From: Acidovorax sp. 1608163 | GTDB taxonomy: Bacteria > Pseudomonadota > Gammaproteobacteria > Burkholderiales > Burkholderiaceae_C | DNA length: 64,000 nucleotides | Direction: 5' to 3' | Assembly (NCBI RefSeq): GCF_003669015.1 | Contig: NZ_CP033069.1 | Location: 4,784,501-4,848,500 of the forward strand | Part shown: piece by piece, positions 50,915 through 58,990 of the stretch | Position numbering within the stretch: position 1 is the stretch's first letter | Layout of the letters: each line of letters opens with the position of its first letter | Translations under genes and position numbers: made by a program | Notes under the pieces: model-generated | The model's database searches: none | What the model was told of the DNA's origin: nothing | The model's input: only the letters and a program-made list of their open reading frames with translations

Positions 50915-51934
50915 ATGACTTTTACGCCCACCGCCAATCCCTTGCAAACCCTGCTGGACAAGCAAGGCCTGTTCGTTCTCGACGGTGCGCTGGCCACCGA
51001 GCTGGAGCGCCGTGGCGCGGACCTGAAAGACCCACTGTGGTCTGCCAAGCTGCTGATTGAGCAACCCGAGCTGATCCGCCAGGTGCACCTGGATTACTTC
51101 CTGGCCGGTGCCGATGTGGCCACGACCTCCAGCTACCAGGCCACGTTCGAGGCCTTTGGCCAGCGCGGCTATTCCGTAGAAGAGTCGGCGGACCTGATGC
51201 GGCGCTCGATCACCCTGGCCTGCGAGGCCCGTGATGCCTTCTGGGCTGACACCGCCAACCGCCAGGGCCGCCACAAGCCGCTGGTGGCTGCGTCGGTGGG
51301 GCCATACGGCGCCATGCTGGCCAATGGCTCTGAATACACCGGCTACCAAGGCGTCAGCCGCGACGACCTGGCGCGCTTTCATGCCCCACGCCTGCGGGTG
51401 CTGGCCTGCGCTGGTGCCGATTTGCTGGCCTGCGAGACCCTGCCCTGCCTGGACGAAGCCCTGGCCATTGCCAGCCTGCTGCCCACGCTGGACAACGGGC
51501 ACGGCAACGCACCCGGCGCGTGGATCAGCTTCTCGTGCAAGGACGGCGAGCACAACAGCCAGGGCGAACGCATGGCCGACTGCGCCGCCGCGCTAGACGG
51601 GCTGCCCCAGGTGTGGGCCGTGGGTGTGAACTGCACCGCCCCGCAACACATCCCCTCGCTGGTGGCGCACATCCACAGCCACACACGCACCCCGATCGTG
51701 GTGTACCCCAACTCGGGCGAAACCTACGACGCAGTGGACAAAGAGTGGCGCGGCAGCACCCCACCCACCGCCCATGCAACTCCTTGCGATGCCTTTGCCG
51801 AAGCCGCGATGCGCTGGCACGCGCAAGGCGCGCGCCTGATTGGTGGATGCTGCCGTACCAGCCCGCAGGACATTGCAGCCCTCCAGCGCAGAGCTTTGGC
51901 CCAAGGCGTGTTACGCAACGATACAGCACCTTGA
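50915..51934 (+). CDS. mmuM: Homocysteine S-methyltransferase
   Basis: 339 residues from ATG 50915. It transfers a methyl group from S-methylmethionine (or S-adenosylmethionine) to homocysteine, giving methionine. The zinc-binding cysteines are Cys240 (GVNCTAP) and Cys312-Cys313 (GGCCRT); the N-terminal LDGALATELERRGADL and TSSYQATFEAFG motifs are typical. It lies about 190 bases after the permeases, supporting S-methylmethionine or methionine salvage as the substrate of that importer. Confidence 0.92.
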   Translation: MTFTPTANPLQTLLDKQGLFVLDGALATELERRGADLKDPLWSAKLLIEQPELIRQVHLDYFLAGADVATTSSYQATFEAFGQRGYSVEESADLMRRSITLACEARDAFWADTANRQGRHKPLVAASVGPYGAMLANGSEYTGYQGVSRDDLARFHAPRLRVLACAGADLLACETLPCLDEALAIASLLPTLDNGHGNAPGAWISFSCKDGEHNSQGERMADCAAALDGLPQVWAVGVNCTAPQHIPSLVAHIHSHTRTPIVVYPNSGETYDAVDKEWRGSTPPTAHATPCDAFAEAAMRWHAQGARLIGGCCRTSPQDIAALQRRALAQGVLRNDTAP

Positions 51935-51996
51935 TTTGCATCAACTGCGCAAATCCAGGGTCTACCTAACATGAAATTCACCAAGGAGTAAATTTC

Positions 51997-52443
51997 ATGC
52001 AACTGCTCACACGCGACGATTTCCGGATCAAGGCTTCTCACTTCAACATCACGCGCGCAGAAAACCTGCTGCGCATTGCCTGCGGCGCGTTCATGTTTCC
52101 GCATGCGCTGAGCAAGTTTGCAGCGTTTGGCGTGCTGTCTGCGGGCACCATCGGGTTCTTTGGCAAGGCGGGGTTTCAGCCGCCCGAGCTGTGGGCCTGG
52201 CTGGCAGCGTTCACCGAGGCCGCTTGCGGCATCGCCCTGGTGCTGGGGCTGTGCACCCGCTACGCCGCCCTGGGCGCAGCCAGTGCATTAGCGATTGCGG
52301 TGTATGCGCTGCACACTGTCAAGGGCTTTGGCTGGCTGTGGAACACCGGCGGGTACGAGTACCCCATCTTCTGGGGCCTGGCCTGCGTGGCCGTGGCGCT
52401 GTGGGAGTTCCGCCGGGTATATGGCCAACCCGGCCCACAGTAA
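51997..52443 (+). CDS. DoxX-family membrane protein
   Basis: 148 residues with four membrane segments and the DoxX pattern: NLLRIACGAFMFPHALSKFA, GFFGKAGFQPPELWAWLAAF, EAACGIALVLGLCTRYAALG. DoxX proteins relate to quinol-linked redox functions, but most are uncharacterised. AAGGAG lies about 8 bases before ATG 51997. Confidence 0.85.
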   Translation: MQLLTRDDFRIKASHFNITRAENLLRIACGAFMFPHALSKFAAFGVLSAGTIGFFGKAGFQPPELWAWLAAFTEAACGIALVLGLCTRYAALGAASALAIAVYALHTVKGFGWLWNTGGYEYPIFWGLACVAVALWEFRRVYGQPGPQ

Positions 52444-52629
52444 TACGGTCGTGCGCTTCCAATGTCCTTGGGCCAACCAAGGACCGACGGGAAAAGGTTG
52501 CCGCGCTTGCATTGAGCAAGGCCTGTGCCCATGCAGGCCGTGCCGCTAGGATGGATGGCTAATACAGGCCATTGCACTGGCCACGGCCCCGCGCCCGCCA
52601 GCGCGCCACCTTTCCCATCCATTGCTGCC

Positions 52630-53373
52630 ATGACCGCTTCTACCGAAACCACCCGTGCCCTGGCCCCCCAGGGCGTTCTGCGCGCCTCCATCAACCTGGG
52701 CAACCCCATCCTGGCGGGCGTGGACGCGCAAGGTGCGCCCAAGGGCGTGTCCGTTGACCTGGCCCGTGCCTTTGCCCAGCGCCTGGGTGTGGGGCTGAAG
52801 CTGGTGGTGTTTGACGCCGCAGGCAAGTCGGTCGAGGCCGTGCGCGGCGAGCAGGCCGACATCGGCTTCTTCGCCATCGACCCACTGCGCGGCGAAGGCA
52901 TTGCGTTCACCGCGCCGTATGTGCTGATCGAAGGCAGCTACTTGGTGCGGGCCGATTCGCCCCTGCAAACCAACGACGAAGTGGACCAGAGCGGCCGCAC
53001 CGTGACGGTGGGCAAGGGCAGCGCGTATGACCTGTTCCTAAGCCGTGAACTGAAACACGCCACCATCGAGCGCGCTCCCACCTCGCCCGCCGTGGTCGAC
53101 ACCTTCCTCACCCACGGCCACGATGTGGCGGCGGGCGTGAAGCAGCAGCTGGAAGCCGATGCCCAGCGCTTGGGCGGCCTGCGCCTGTTGCCCGGGCGCT
53201 TCATGGTCATCCAGCAGGCCATGGGCACGCACAAAGGCCGGGGCGCTGCCGCGCAGGCTGCGCTCACACAGTTTGTCGAAGACATGAAGGCCAGCGGCTT
53301 TGTGGCCGAAGCCCTGGCGCGCCACGGCATCCAGGGCGCCTCGGTGGCGCGAGCGCAAGCCCAATCAAACTGA
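52630..53373 (+). CDS. SBP family 3 protein without a signal peptide
   Basis: 247 residues: LAPQGVLRASINLGNPILAG, GVSVDLARAFAQRLGVGLKL, VRGEQADIGFFAIDPLRGEG, TAPYVLIEGSYLV. The whole domain is a periplasmic binding protein fold, but no signal peptide precedes it; upstream frame to 52525 does not supply one. It is therefore cytoplasmic or exported by an unknown route. Such proteins occur in Burkholderiales genomes; ligand and role unknown. Confidence 0.75.
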   Translation: MTASTETTRALAPQGVLRASINLGNPILAGVDAQGAPKGVSVDLARAFAQRLGVGLKLVVFDAAGKSVEAVRGEQADIGFFAIDPLRGEGIAFTAPYVLIEGSYLVRADSPLQTNDEVDQSGRTVTVGKGSAYDLFLSRELKHATIERAPTSPAVVDTFLTHGHDVAAGVKQQLEADAQRLGGLRLLPGRFMVIQQAMGTHKGRGAAAQAALTQFVEDMKASGFVAEALARHGIQGASVARAQAQSN

Positions 53374-53647
53374 GGGCTCACCTCAGCCCGCCTCATGCAG
53401 CGCCATACCGTCAACAACGGCGGGCGCAACCCCGTACCACGGACACCAGCCCTGGACGAGGCGCCCCCGCCGTCGCAGATTGCCTTCACGCACTTTGGGT
53501 CAGCTGCAGGGCCATAGCTGTGGGTACCCGGCGAAGACAGACACACGCCGGAATGCTGGCACGTGGATGCCACCACAGGCATGTGTGTGGGGTGTTCTAG
53601 ACCAACACCCAAGCTGCTAGGGCGAGTGAAAATAGATGTCAAACCAT
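53374..53647. other. Non-coding region ahead of the type III filament gene
   Basis: About 270 bases without a credible gene. GGGTGTT (53590-53596) and AACACCC (53604-53610) form a 7-bp hairpin around CTAGACC, without a T-run. I saw no pair of TTCGB half-sites 15 bases apart (the HrpX plant-inducible promoter box). Confidence 0.4.
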
Positions 53648-53697
53648 GCCCTAAGGCGCATTTATAAAGCGCAAGCAGCTATTTATTTGATAGCAAA
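53648..53697. repeat. Dispersed palindromic repeat, copy G
   Basis: CCCTAAGGCGCATTTATAAA, then GCGCAAGCAGCTATTTATTT and GATAG: a rearranged or decayed copy of the same family. It lies directly upstream of the structured element at 53701. Confidence 0.55.
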
Positions 53698-53700
53698 CCA

Positions 53701-53777
53701 GTTCAACACCTGCTCCTTGTGAACGGTTCGGCATAGGTGTTCTTCCCAGCTAGGGCGATTCCTAGCTGGGAATCGCC
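53701..53777 (+). promoter_or_regulatory. Structured leader with two mutually exclusive hairpins
   Basis: AACACCT (53705-53711) pairs with AGGTGTT (53735-53741). Directly after it, TTCCCAGCTAGG (53743-53754) pairs with CCTAGCTGGGAA (53761-53772) around GCGATT. Alternatively GGCGATTC (53754-53761) pairs with GAATCGCC (53770-53777). The two folds share bases and cannot coexist. Placed 178 bases before ATG 53955, this looks like a regulatory switch or a large operator. Confidence 0.55.
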
Positions 53778-53954
53778 TGTATAGCTTTGGTGGGGCAAAG
53801 CCGATTCAATCACGTCCATTGCACAGGGTCGCCGCGAGCAGCAGCCGCCCCGCGCAATGGCCCCAGGCCCCAGTGCAACAACGGGTCCTGCGGGTCCAGG
53901 GAAGGACAGACAGCTAAATCGGCCACAGAGCCAAACCAATTGAAGGAGTTGAAC

Positions 53955-54686
53955 ATGGGTGCAGCAGTAGGCGTAGTGGGTTCCGCATTGATGGGTGGTG
54001 GCGGCATGGGCGGCTTGCTCGGCGGAATCGGCTCCCAGTTCCTGGGCGGCATGGTCAGCGGGCTGCTGGGCGGCTCGGACATGGGCAAGACACTGGAAGG
54101 CTTCTCGCCCGTGAACATCCTCAACGCCACCACCAACTTGGTCAGCACCATCATGGGCGGCGGCGCCCAGCAGGCCACGCAAACCCTGCAGCGCGAAGAC
54201 GGCATGCCCAAATTCCTGCAGGACGCCATCAGCCAGGCCATCGAGAAAGTACTGCAAGACTGCCACAAGCCCAGCGAAGGCGCAGACGAAGCGATCTCGG
54301 ACGCCGCAGGTGGGGGCATCCAAAGCGCAGTGGACGACATTGCCAAGCAAATCGTGGACAGCGTGCGCCGCCAGATGACGGAAGGCACCTCGGACATGGG
54401 CAAGGAATGCGGCGGCGGTGGCAAGACAGGTGCCAAGAGCTGGCTGCAGGCGATTGCACAGGCCATGGGAGAGGCCATGGGCAACAAGGCCTCCAAGATG
54501 GTGGAGCTGTCCAACAAGCTCAAGGAGAACTCGGGCGGCAGCGAACAAGACCAGGCCAAGGAGATGCAGGCGACGAATGCGGAGTTCCAGGCGGTGAGCC
54601 AGGAGTTCAAGCTGCTCACGGATGCGTTCAACACGGCGCTGAAGTCGCTGGGCGAAGGCATGAGCAGCATGGCGCGCAAGCAGTAA
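53955..54686 (+). CDS. Type III secretion filament/translocator-like protein (EspA/SseB/Bsp22 type)
   Basis: 243 residues from ATG 53955 (AGGAG upstream). A Gly/Met-rich start (residues 1-45) is followed by helical sequence and a C-terminal coiled coil (about 185-243) ending QEFKLLTDAFNTALKSLGEG, SSMARKQ. The F-x-x-x-x-x-A-x-x-T-A-L-K-x-L-G-E-A ending recalls EspA, SseB and Bordetella Bsp22, the extracellular filament subunits of type III systems. It faces the sctN-T operon from 4.3 kb away. No signal peptide. Harpin-like Gly-rich character is the alternative reading. Confidence 0.65.
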   Translation: MGAAVGVVGSALMGGGGMGGLLGGIGSQFLGGMVSGLLGGSDMGKTLEGFSPVNILNATTNLVSTIMGGGAQQATQTLQREDGMPKFLQDAISQAIEKVLQDCHKPSEGADEAISDAAGGGIQSAVDDIAKQIVDSVRRQMTEGTSDMGKECGGGGKTGAKSWLQAIAQAMGEAMGNKASKMVELSNKLKENSGGSEQDQAKEMQATNAEFQAVSQEFKLLTDAFNTALKSLGEGMSSMARKQ

Positions 54687-54786
54687 GGGGCGGTAAAGGG
54701 CAGCAGGGGGCCGGGCTGGGGCAGGCCATGCAGCCCGCCCCAGCCCCAGCCACTCCGTGGCAATCATCGCCAGTTGCAACAATGGA

Positions 54787-54813
54787 AACGGGCCGTTCTG
54801 CGGCCCGTTTTTA
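54787..54813 (+). terminator. Intrinsic terminator after the filament-like gene
   Basis: AACGGGCCG (54787-54795), loop TTCTG, CGGCCCGTT (54801-54809), then TTTATT. It separates this gene from the DUF6683-like gene downstream. Confidence 0.85.
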
Positions 54814-54916
54814 TTGCAAACGCCCGATACGATGCGGCGGCACTGTGAGGCCAGCGCACGGGTTCGCCAATGCCTCATTCCCTGATTGAATTACCAGCGT
54901 TCACAGCACCACCTCC

Positions 54917-55615
54917 ATGAAAGCCTTCAAACACCTGTGTATCGCCGCGGCGGTTGTGTTTTCCACGATGTCTCCGGCCAGCGCCTGGATGAGCGCGGAT
55001 GGAGCAATGAACCTGTCCATTGGCGCGGGGCACTACATCCTCAACGAGCAAGTGCAGCGCGCCGCGCGTGCCAGCCGAGGGGGCATGTACAACACAGCCC
55101 CCAGGACGGCCCTGGCACGCACGCGTTTCACGCGCTCTTACAGCACAGCAGGCCTGGACACACTGGTCGGTTTTTACCCACCTTCTCAGCGCCCACAAAT
55201 GCGCCAAGGCTTTCTGGATTTGCACAACAGTTACCCGCAGGTGGCGCGCCAATTGGGGGTACCCACGAACGATGTGGCCACCGGGATTGCCTCATTTCTT
55301 GCGGGCGCCTACATGGCCTACAACAACCACAACCTGAGCAACAGCTACGTGAGGCCCATGGCGGATCAGTTCAGGCATGCGCTGGCGAGCCAAAGCGATT
55401 TCACCCGCATGAGCGATTCCGAGAAGCAGCGCATGTACGACGTGATGGTGATGTTGGGCATGCTGATGGCAACGACCCAGGTGCAACTGCAGCGGCAGCC
55501 CGACCCAGCGCTGGAGGCTCAGATGCGCCAGCTGGGCAGGCAGATGATCGAGGGATTTTTGAAGGTGGACGCCAGTCGCCTGCGCATCACGTCATCGGGC
55601 ATGCGCATCGTGTAA
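54917..55615 (+). CDS. Exported DUF6683-like protein
   Basis: 232 residues, signal peptide with cleavage near ASAW (about residue 24). A disordered part is followed by helical sequence: YPPSQRPQMRQGFLDLHNSY, VATGIASFLAGAYMAYNNHN, MSDSEKQRMYDVMVMLGMLM, LEAQMRQLGRQMIEGFLKVD. This resembles DUF6683, exported alpha-helical proteins of unknown function; the match is from memory. Its location between the filament gene and the type III operon may be coincidence. Confidence 0.6.
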   Translation: MKAFKHLCIAAAVVFSTMSPASAWMSADGAMNLSIGAGHYILNEQVQRAARASRGGMYNTAPRTALARTRFTRSYSTAGLDTLVGFYPPSQRPQMRQGFLDLHNSYPQVARQLGVPTNDVATGIASFLAGAYMAYNNHNLSNSYVRPMADQFRHALASQSDFTRMSDSEKQRMYDVMVMLGMLMATTQVQLQRQPDPALEAQMRQLGRQMIEGFLKVDASRLRITSSGMRIV

Positions 55616-55663
55616 ATACACGGCTTTCTTGTCTCCAGCGGCCACCCGCGCAGCAGCGGGGCC

Positions 55664-56347
55664 TCACCGGCCAGTGCTCAGCACAGCGCGCTGGCGTTCA
55701 CGGCGCGGCTGGGCATGCCAGGCAGCCCAGCCGTTTTGGCACAGGCCAAAGCGCAGGGCTTGCCCCCCGTTGTACGGCGCGAGCCCCTGCGGCTGAAACC
55801 CCAGCACCTGCAAGCAATGGGCTGCGGAGCGATTGGTAGGGCTGCAATGGCCCAGGACATGGGATTGGCCCAACGTGCGAAAGGCGTGCTCCAGCAGCCA
55901 CTCTCCCCCATCGAGAGCGAGCGTTCCACCCCAAGCCTGAGGGGTGAGCCGGGCGCCGATTTCCAAGGTGTGCAGGTCATCGCTGAGGTGCACCAAGCTG
56001 AACCATCCGCAAAAGGACCACCGAGGCTGCACCAAGGCGTCCAAAAATACGGCATCGATCTCGCCACAGGCGTGGGCCCGCAGGGCATCGGCAAGCACCT
56101 CGGCCTCGGGAGGGTGGGCACGCTCAGCGCACCAGATGCCGGTGCCTTCATGCTGGCGGTAGAACTGCTGCATGTTCTCCACAAACTGGTGGGCCACACG
56201 GGCGTCATCGAGCGGAACGTCGTCTGCCAGGTGGGCACGCACACGCGGATCGCGGTGCATCTGGACCAGCGCATGCACATCGCGCCAGCCAAATTCGCGA
56301 AGACGCAGCCGCGCGCCCTGGTACAGGTAGGGGGTCGAATCGGTCAT
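55664..56347 (-). CDS. GNAT-family N-acetyltransferase
   Basis: 227 residues from ATG 56347. YQGARLRLREFGWRDVHALV starts the fold; CGWFSLVHLSDDLHTLEIGA and RLTPQAWGGTLALDGGEWLL contain the acetyl-CoA pyrophosphate loop region, and HCSPTNRSAAHCLQVLGFQP closes it (RimJ/RimL type). It would acetylate an amino group of a protein or small molecule. Last gene of the minus-strand block after the type III genes, 37 bases after the 487-residue protein; it may modify a secreted protein (inference). Confidence 0.82.
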   Translation of the reverse strand: MTDSTPYLYQGARLRLREFGWRDVHALVQMHRDPRVRAHLADDVPLDDARVAHQFVENMQQFYRQHEGTGIWCAERAHPPEAEVLADALRAHACGEIDAVFLDALVQPRWSFCGWFSLVHLSDDLHTLEIGARLTPQAWGGTLALDGGEWLLEHAFRTLGQSHVLGHCSPTNRSAAHCLQVLGFQPQGLAPYNGGQALRFGLCQNGWAAWHAQPRRERQRAVLSTGR

Positions 56348-56384
56348 CGCAGAGCACAGAGAGACTGGGTGAACGGCATGTCGC

Positions 56385-57848
56385 TCACAGCCCATGGGCA
56401 TTGATCACGCGACGCATGGCTGCAACGCAGGCGATCGCGGCCTCTTTCTTTTCCACAGGGCCGCCTTCAGCAGCATGGGGCAAGACCAGTGCGGTAACGG
56501 CGTCGTCCTGAGGGCCTGCCTTCAGCGCACGGGTGATCCGTTCAGCGATTGGAGCACCCAACGCCAAGGGAGGGGAGGCTGCCACGCGTTGGAGCGCACG
56601 GACCGCGCCACCGGAGAGCCAGAGCTTGCCCTCCATGCCTTGGCCACCCGATAGCCCCCCCGCAAAGATGGCAGCCAGAGGATGGGCCCACGGCGCCATC
56701 TCTGAAGAGAATGTCTGGCAGGCGGCTTGCACCGCACCCACGTAGTAGCCCAGAGTAGCCGCGTGGCGATATCGCCCCTGTGCATCGCGCTGGTTGAAAT
56801 GCCGGACGGGGTCTTCGCAAGCATCGTGGCCACAGCGCAGCTGTTCGGTCATGACCCGCAACTCGTTGGTACGGCCCTGGTGGACCATCTCTCGCACATA
56901 GGCGGCCAGGCCTTGCCCGCCACCATGGTGGGTTTCCAGCGCCCCCAGAATGCCTGCCGTGTCGCTGCAAACCAGGCGGGTCAGGGACTGCGCCAAAGCG
57001 GCATTGACTCCTTGGCGGGCCACCAGCCCGGGCACTGCGCTGCGGCCCACAGCCATCTTGCCGAGCAATTGGGCAGACCACTCGAACACGCTGGCTTTGG
57101 CACAAGGACTGGTGGCGCAGGCGCTGGCATCGATGAGCCGGAACAGAGGCTCTGGATCGCAGGTGACGGCGGTGACACCGCCCCACGGGCAGGCTGGCAC
57201 GCTGACATGCATTTGCTGGGCCGCGCCGATCACGGACGGCAAGCGCCCCGCTTCGCTGGGGTGGGGCGCGAGCAGTTGCAGCGCCTCATCCACCTGGCGG
57301 GTGTGGTTCGCCAAGCCCGCCAAGGCTTTGGCTGCGAGCAAGGAGACTGCGGAGGAGACCGTGTCCCCACCCATCGCGGCGACCTCCAGGCTGGACGGTG
57401 CGGCTTCAATGCGTGGAGCCCAGGTCTTCAAAAATGCCAGCGTTGCATCTGCACTGGCCCGTCGGCAAAGGCTATCGCCCCACAGCCTGGCAGCAGCCGA
57501 ATGCAAGTAGACGGCGCTGACACGCGCCAGGTTATGTCCGTCCAGACTGCTCGCTAGCAAGTCAAAGAGTTCGCCTTGCTCCCCGAAGGAGAGCCCTTCA
57601 GGGCCTAGGCCACGCAGCGCACACAGTTGCCCCTCGCTCAAGGCAGAAACCAAGGCATTGCGCTCCGCAGGAGACTGCCCGCGCAGTTGCTGCAGGATGG
57701 TGAGGGCCTCGGCCTCGGGAACTCCATCGAGCCCCTCACGTTGGTCCTGCTGAAAATCAAAGGCGGTGTCCCCCACTGCGGCCAGGGCAACCCAGGCTGT
57801 GGGGGCCGACGCTGTGACCGACGTGACTGGCTGGATCGGGGTCGTCAT
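56385..57848 (-). CDS. Unknown protein linked to the type III secretion operon
   Basis: 487 residues from ATG 57848; an ATG at 57866 is possible. The first 30 residues are rich in Ser/Thr/Pro/Ala/Val (MTTPIQPVTSVTASAPTAW), as in type III secretion signals. The rest is helical with repeated Leu/Ala-rich segments (VSSAVSLLAAKALAGLANHT, LGKMAVGRSAVPGLVARQGV), reminiscent of an alpha-solenoid. Ten or so Cys are present. No catalytic motif recognised. Its place downstream of sctT and two other unknown genes makes it a candidate effector or accessory subunit. Confidence 0.65.
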   Translation of the reverse strand: MTTPIQPVTSVTASAPTAWVALAAVGDTAFDFQQDQREGLDGVPEAEALTILQQLRGQSPAERNALVSALSEGQLCALRGLGPEGLSFGEQGELFDLLASSLDGHNLARVSAVYLHSAAARLWGDSLCRRASADATLAFLKTWAPRIEAAPSSLEVAAMGGDTVSSAVSLLAAKALAGLANHTRQVDEALQLLAPHPSEAGRLPSVIGAAQQMHVSVPACPWGGVTAVTCDPEPLFRLIDASACATSPCAKASVFEWSAQLLGKMAVGRSAVPGLVARQGVNAALAQSLTRLVCSDTAGILGALETHHGGGQGLAAYVREMVHQGRTNELRVMTEQLRCGHDACEDPVRHFNQRDAQGRYRHAATLGYYVGAVQAACQTFSSEMAPWAHPLAAIFAGGLSGGQGMEGKLWLSGGAVRALQRVAASPPLALGAPIAERITRALKAGPQDDAVTALVLPHAAEGGPVEKKEAAIACVAAMRRVINAHGL

Positions 57849-57922
57849 GGCGCAGCGTGGTGCCATCCAAGGATGACCGCGAAGCAATCAACAGATAGTC
57901 GGCTGGCTTTGGACACGCAAGC

Positions 57923-58615
57923 TCAACGCCAAGAGGTTGGCGGGATCCAGCCCCCGGGCGCTGGCGGGGTGGCCAGGCTGCCAGCAGTTTGCCGAGTGGC
58001 CGCCAGAAAGGCCTCCACCGCCTGGGTACCCGCCCGGCGAGGGTCCGCATCGGCACTGGCCCAACTGCGGGCCATGGCCTGCAGGGCCTGGCGGCTGCTG
58101 CGGGACCACGTGCCTTCGAGCGGGTCCTCGGCAATGCTGAGCAGCTGGGCGCAATAGAGGCGACGGGCGGCATCGCTGTGCGAGACGAGGCCCACCAGTG
58201 CACGCGCACCCTGATCGAAGGACACAGCGCCTAAGGTGCCGCGTCCATCCGGCTGGGTGAACCAGGCACACAGGTATTCGATGGGCCCGATGGTTCGGGT
58301 AGCACGCTTGGCGGGGTCCCACTGCGCACCCCAGGCCGCATGGCGGCCTGAGGGCATGCGGCCGCTCTGCAAGGCCAGCACAAGGGTGTCAGCCACCACT
58401 TTCTGGGCTTGGGGGTTGCCATGTTCGCCAATGCGGCAAAGCACCTGCAGGAAGGCCGGGTACAGCGCATCACCAAGAGACAGGCACAAGCGTTCCATCC
58501 AGCGTACGCGCTCTTCCGGCGACGGCAGATAGGCGCAGCCTTCGATGAGCACTTCAGCCGCAGCAGACCAGTCGGGTTGGTCTTTCAGGACAAGGTCAGG
58601 GATCTGGATCGACAT
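57923..58615 (-). CDS. Unknown protein downstream of sctT
   Basis: 230 residues from ATG 58615. Helical, with MSIQIPDLVLKDQPDWSAAA, ECAYLPSPEE-type sequence, LCLSLGDALYPAFLQVLCRI, and VVADTLVLALQSGRMPSGRH. The C-terminus is Pro/Gly/Trp-rich (APGGWIPPTSW). No signal peptide or membrane segment. I do not recognise it; general style resembles the neighbouring 487-residue protein, so they may be related solenoids. It starts 16 bases after the stop of the 74-residue gene, which implies one operon. Confidence 0.6.
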   Translation of the reverse strand: MSIQIPDLVLKDQPDWSAAAEVLIEGCAYLPSPEERVRWMERLCLSLGDALYPAFLQVLCRIGEHGNPQAQKVVADTLVLALQSGRMPSGRHAAWGAQWDPAKRATRTIGPIEYLCAWFTQPDGRGTLGAVSFDQGARALVGLVSHSDAARRLYCAQLLSIAEDPLEGTWSRSSRQALQAMARSWASADADPRRAGTQAVEAFLAATRQTAGSLATPPAPGGWIPPTSWR

Positions 58616-58631
58616 GGGCCGCAGCGCGGCC

Positions 58632-58856
58632 TCAGGCGCGTGTAAAAAGGCAATCGACGAAGCGCGCTTGGAGTTGCGCAGGACTTTCGCCGCTGGCAGG
58701 CGGCACCGACAGCACCCGGGCTTCGCTGTGCGACCCCGTGAAGCCAAACAGGCTGGCACTGTCAGTCCCGCCCAAAGCAGGCAGATTCGCTTCAGGGGTC
58801 CGCAGCGCCGCACCAGAGGCGCCGGGCAGAAACGAGAGGGAAGACGGGGTCACCAT
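58632..58856 (-). CDS. Small protein, possible type III component
   Basis: 74 residues, MVTPSSLSFLPGASGAALRT start, LPALGGTDSASLFGFTGSHS middle, GESPAQLQARFVDCLFTRA end. Ser/Gly/Pro-rich N-terminal half and a short C-terminal helix, the size of needle or inner-rod subunits or small secreted proteins, but no match in sequence that I can see. It is followed closely by the 230-residue gene. Confidence 0.45.
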   Translation of the reverse strand: MVTPSSLSFLPGASGAALRTPEANLPALGGTDSASLFGFTGSHSEARVLSVPPASGESPAQLQARFVDCLFTRA

Positions 58857-58990
58857 GTCTGTGAACGGTTGAAGTTGGCAGTGGGCTCCATCTTAGAAAA
58901 GTGCTCGGCTGGGCGCCATTGGGAAGGCTCCTAGTTTTGCGGAGGTGATTGCAACAAAATGCTTCAAAACCACCTGAACCACCACGCCCG

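Noticed and set aside
53374..53954. Plant-inducible promoter (PIP) box for HrpX control
   Set aside because: Single TTCGG at about 53727 without a second half-site 15 bases away.
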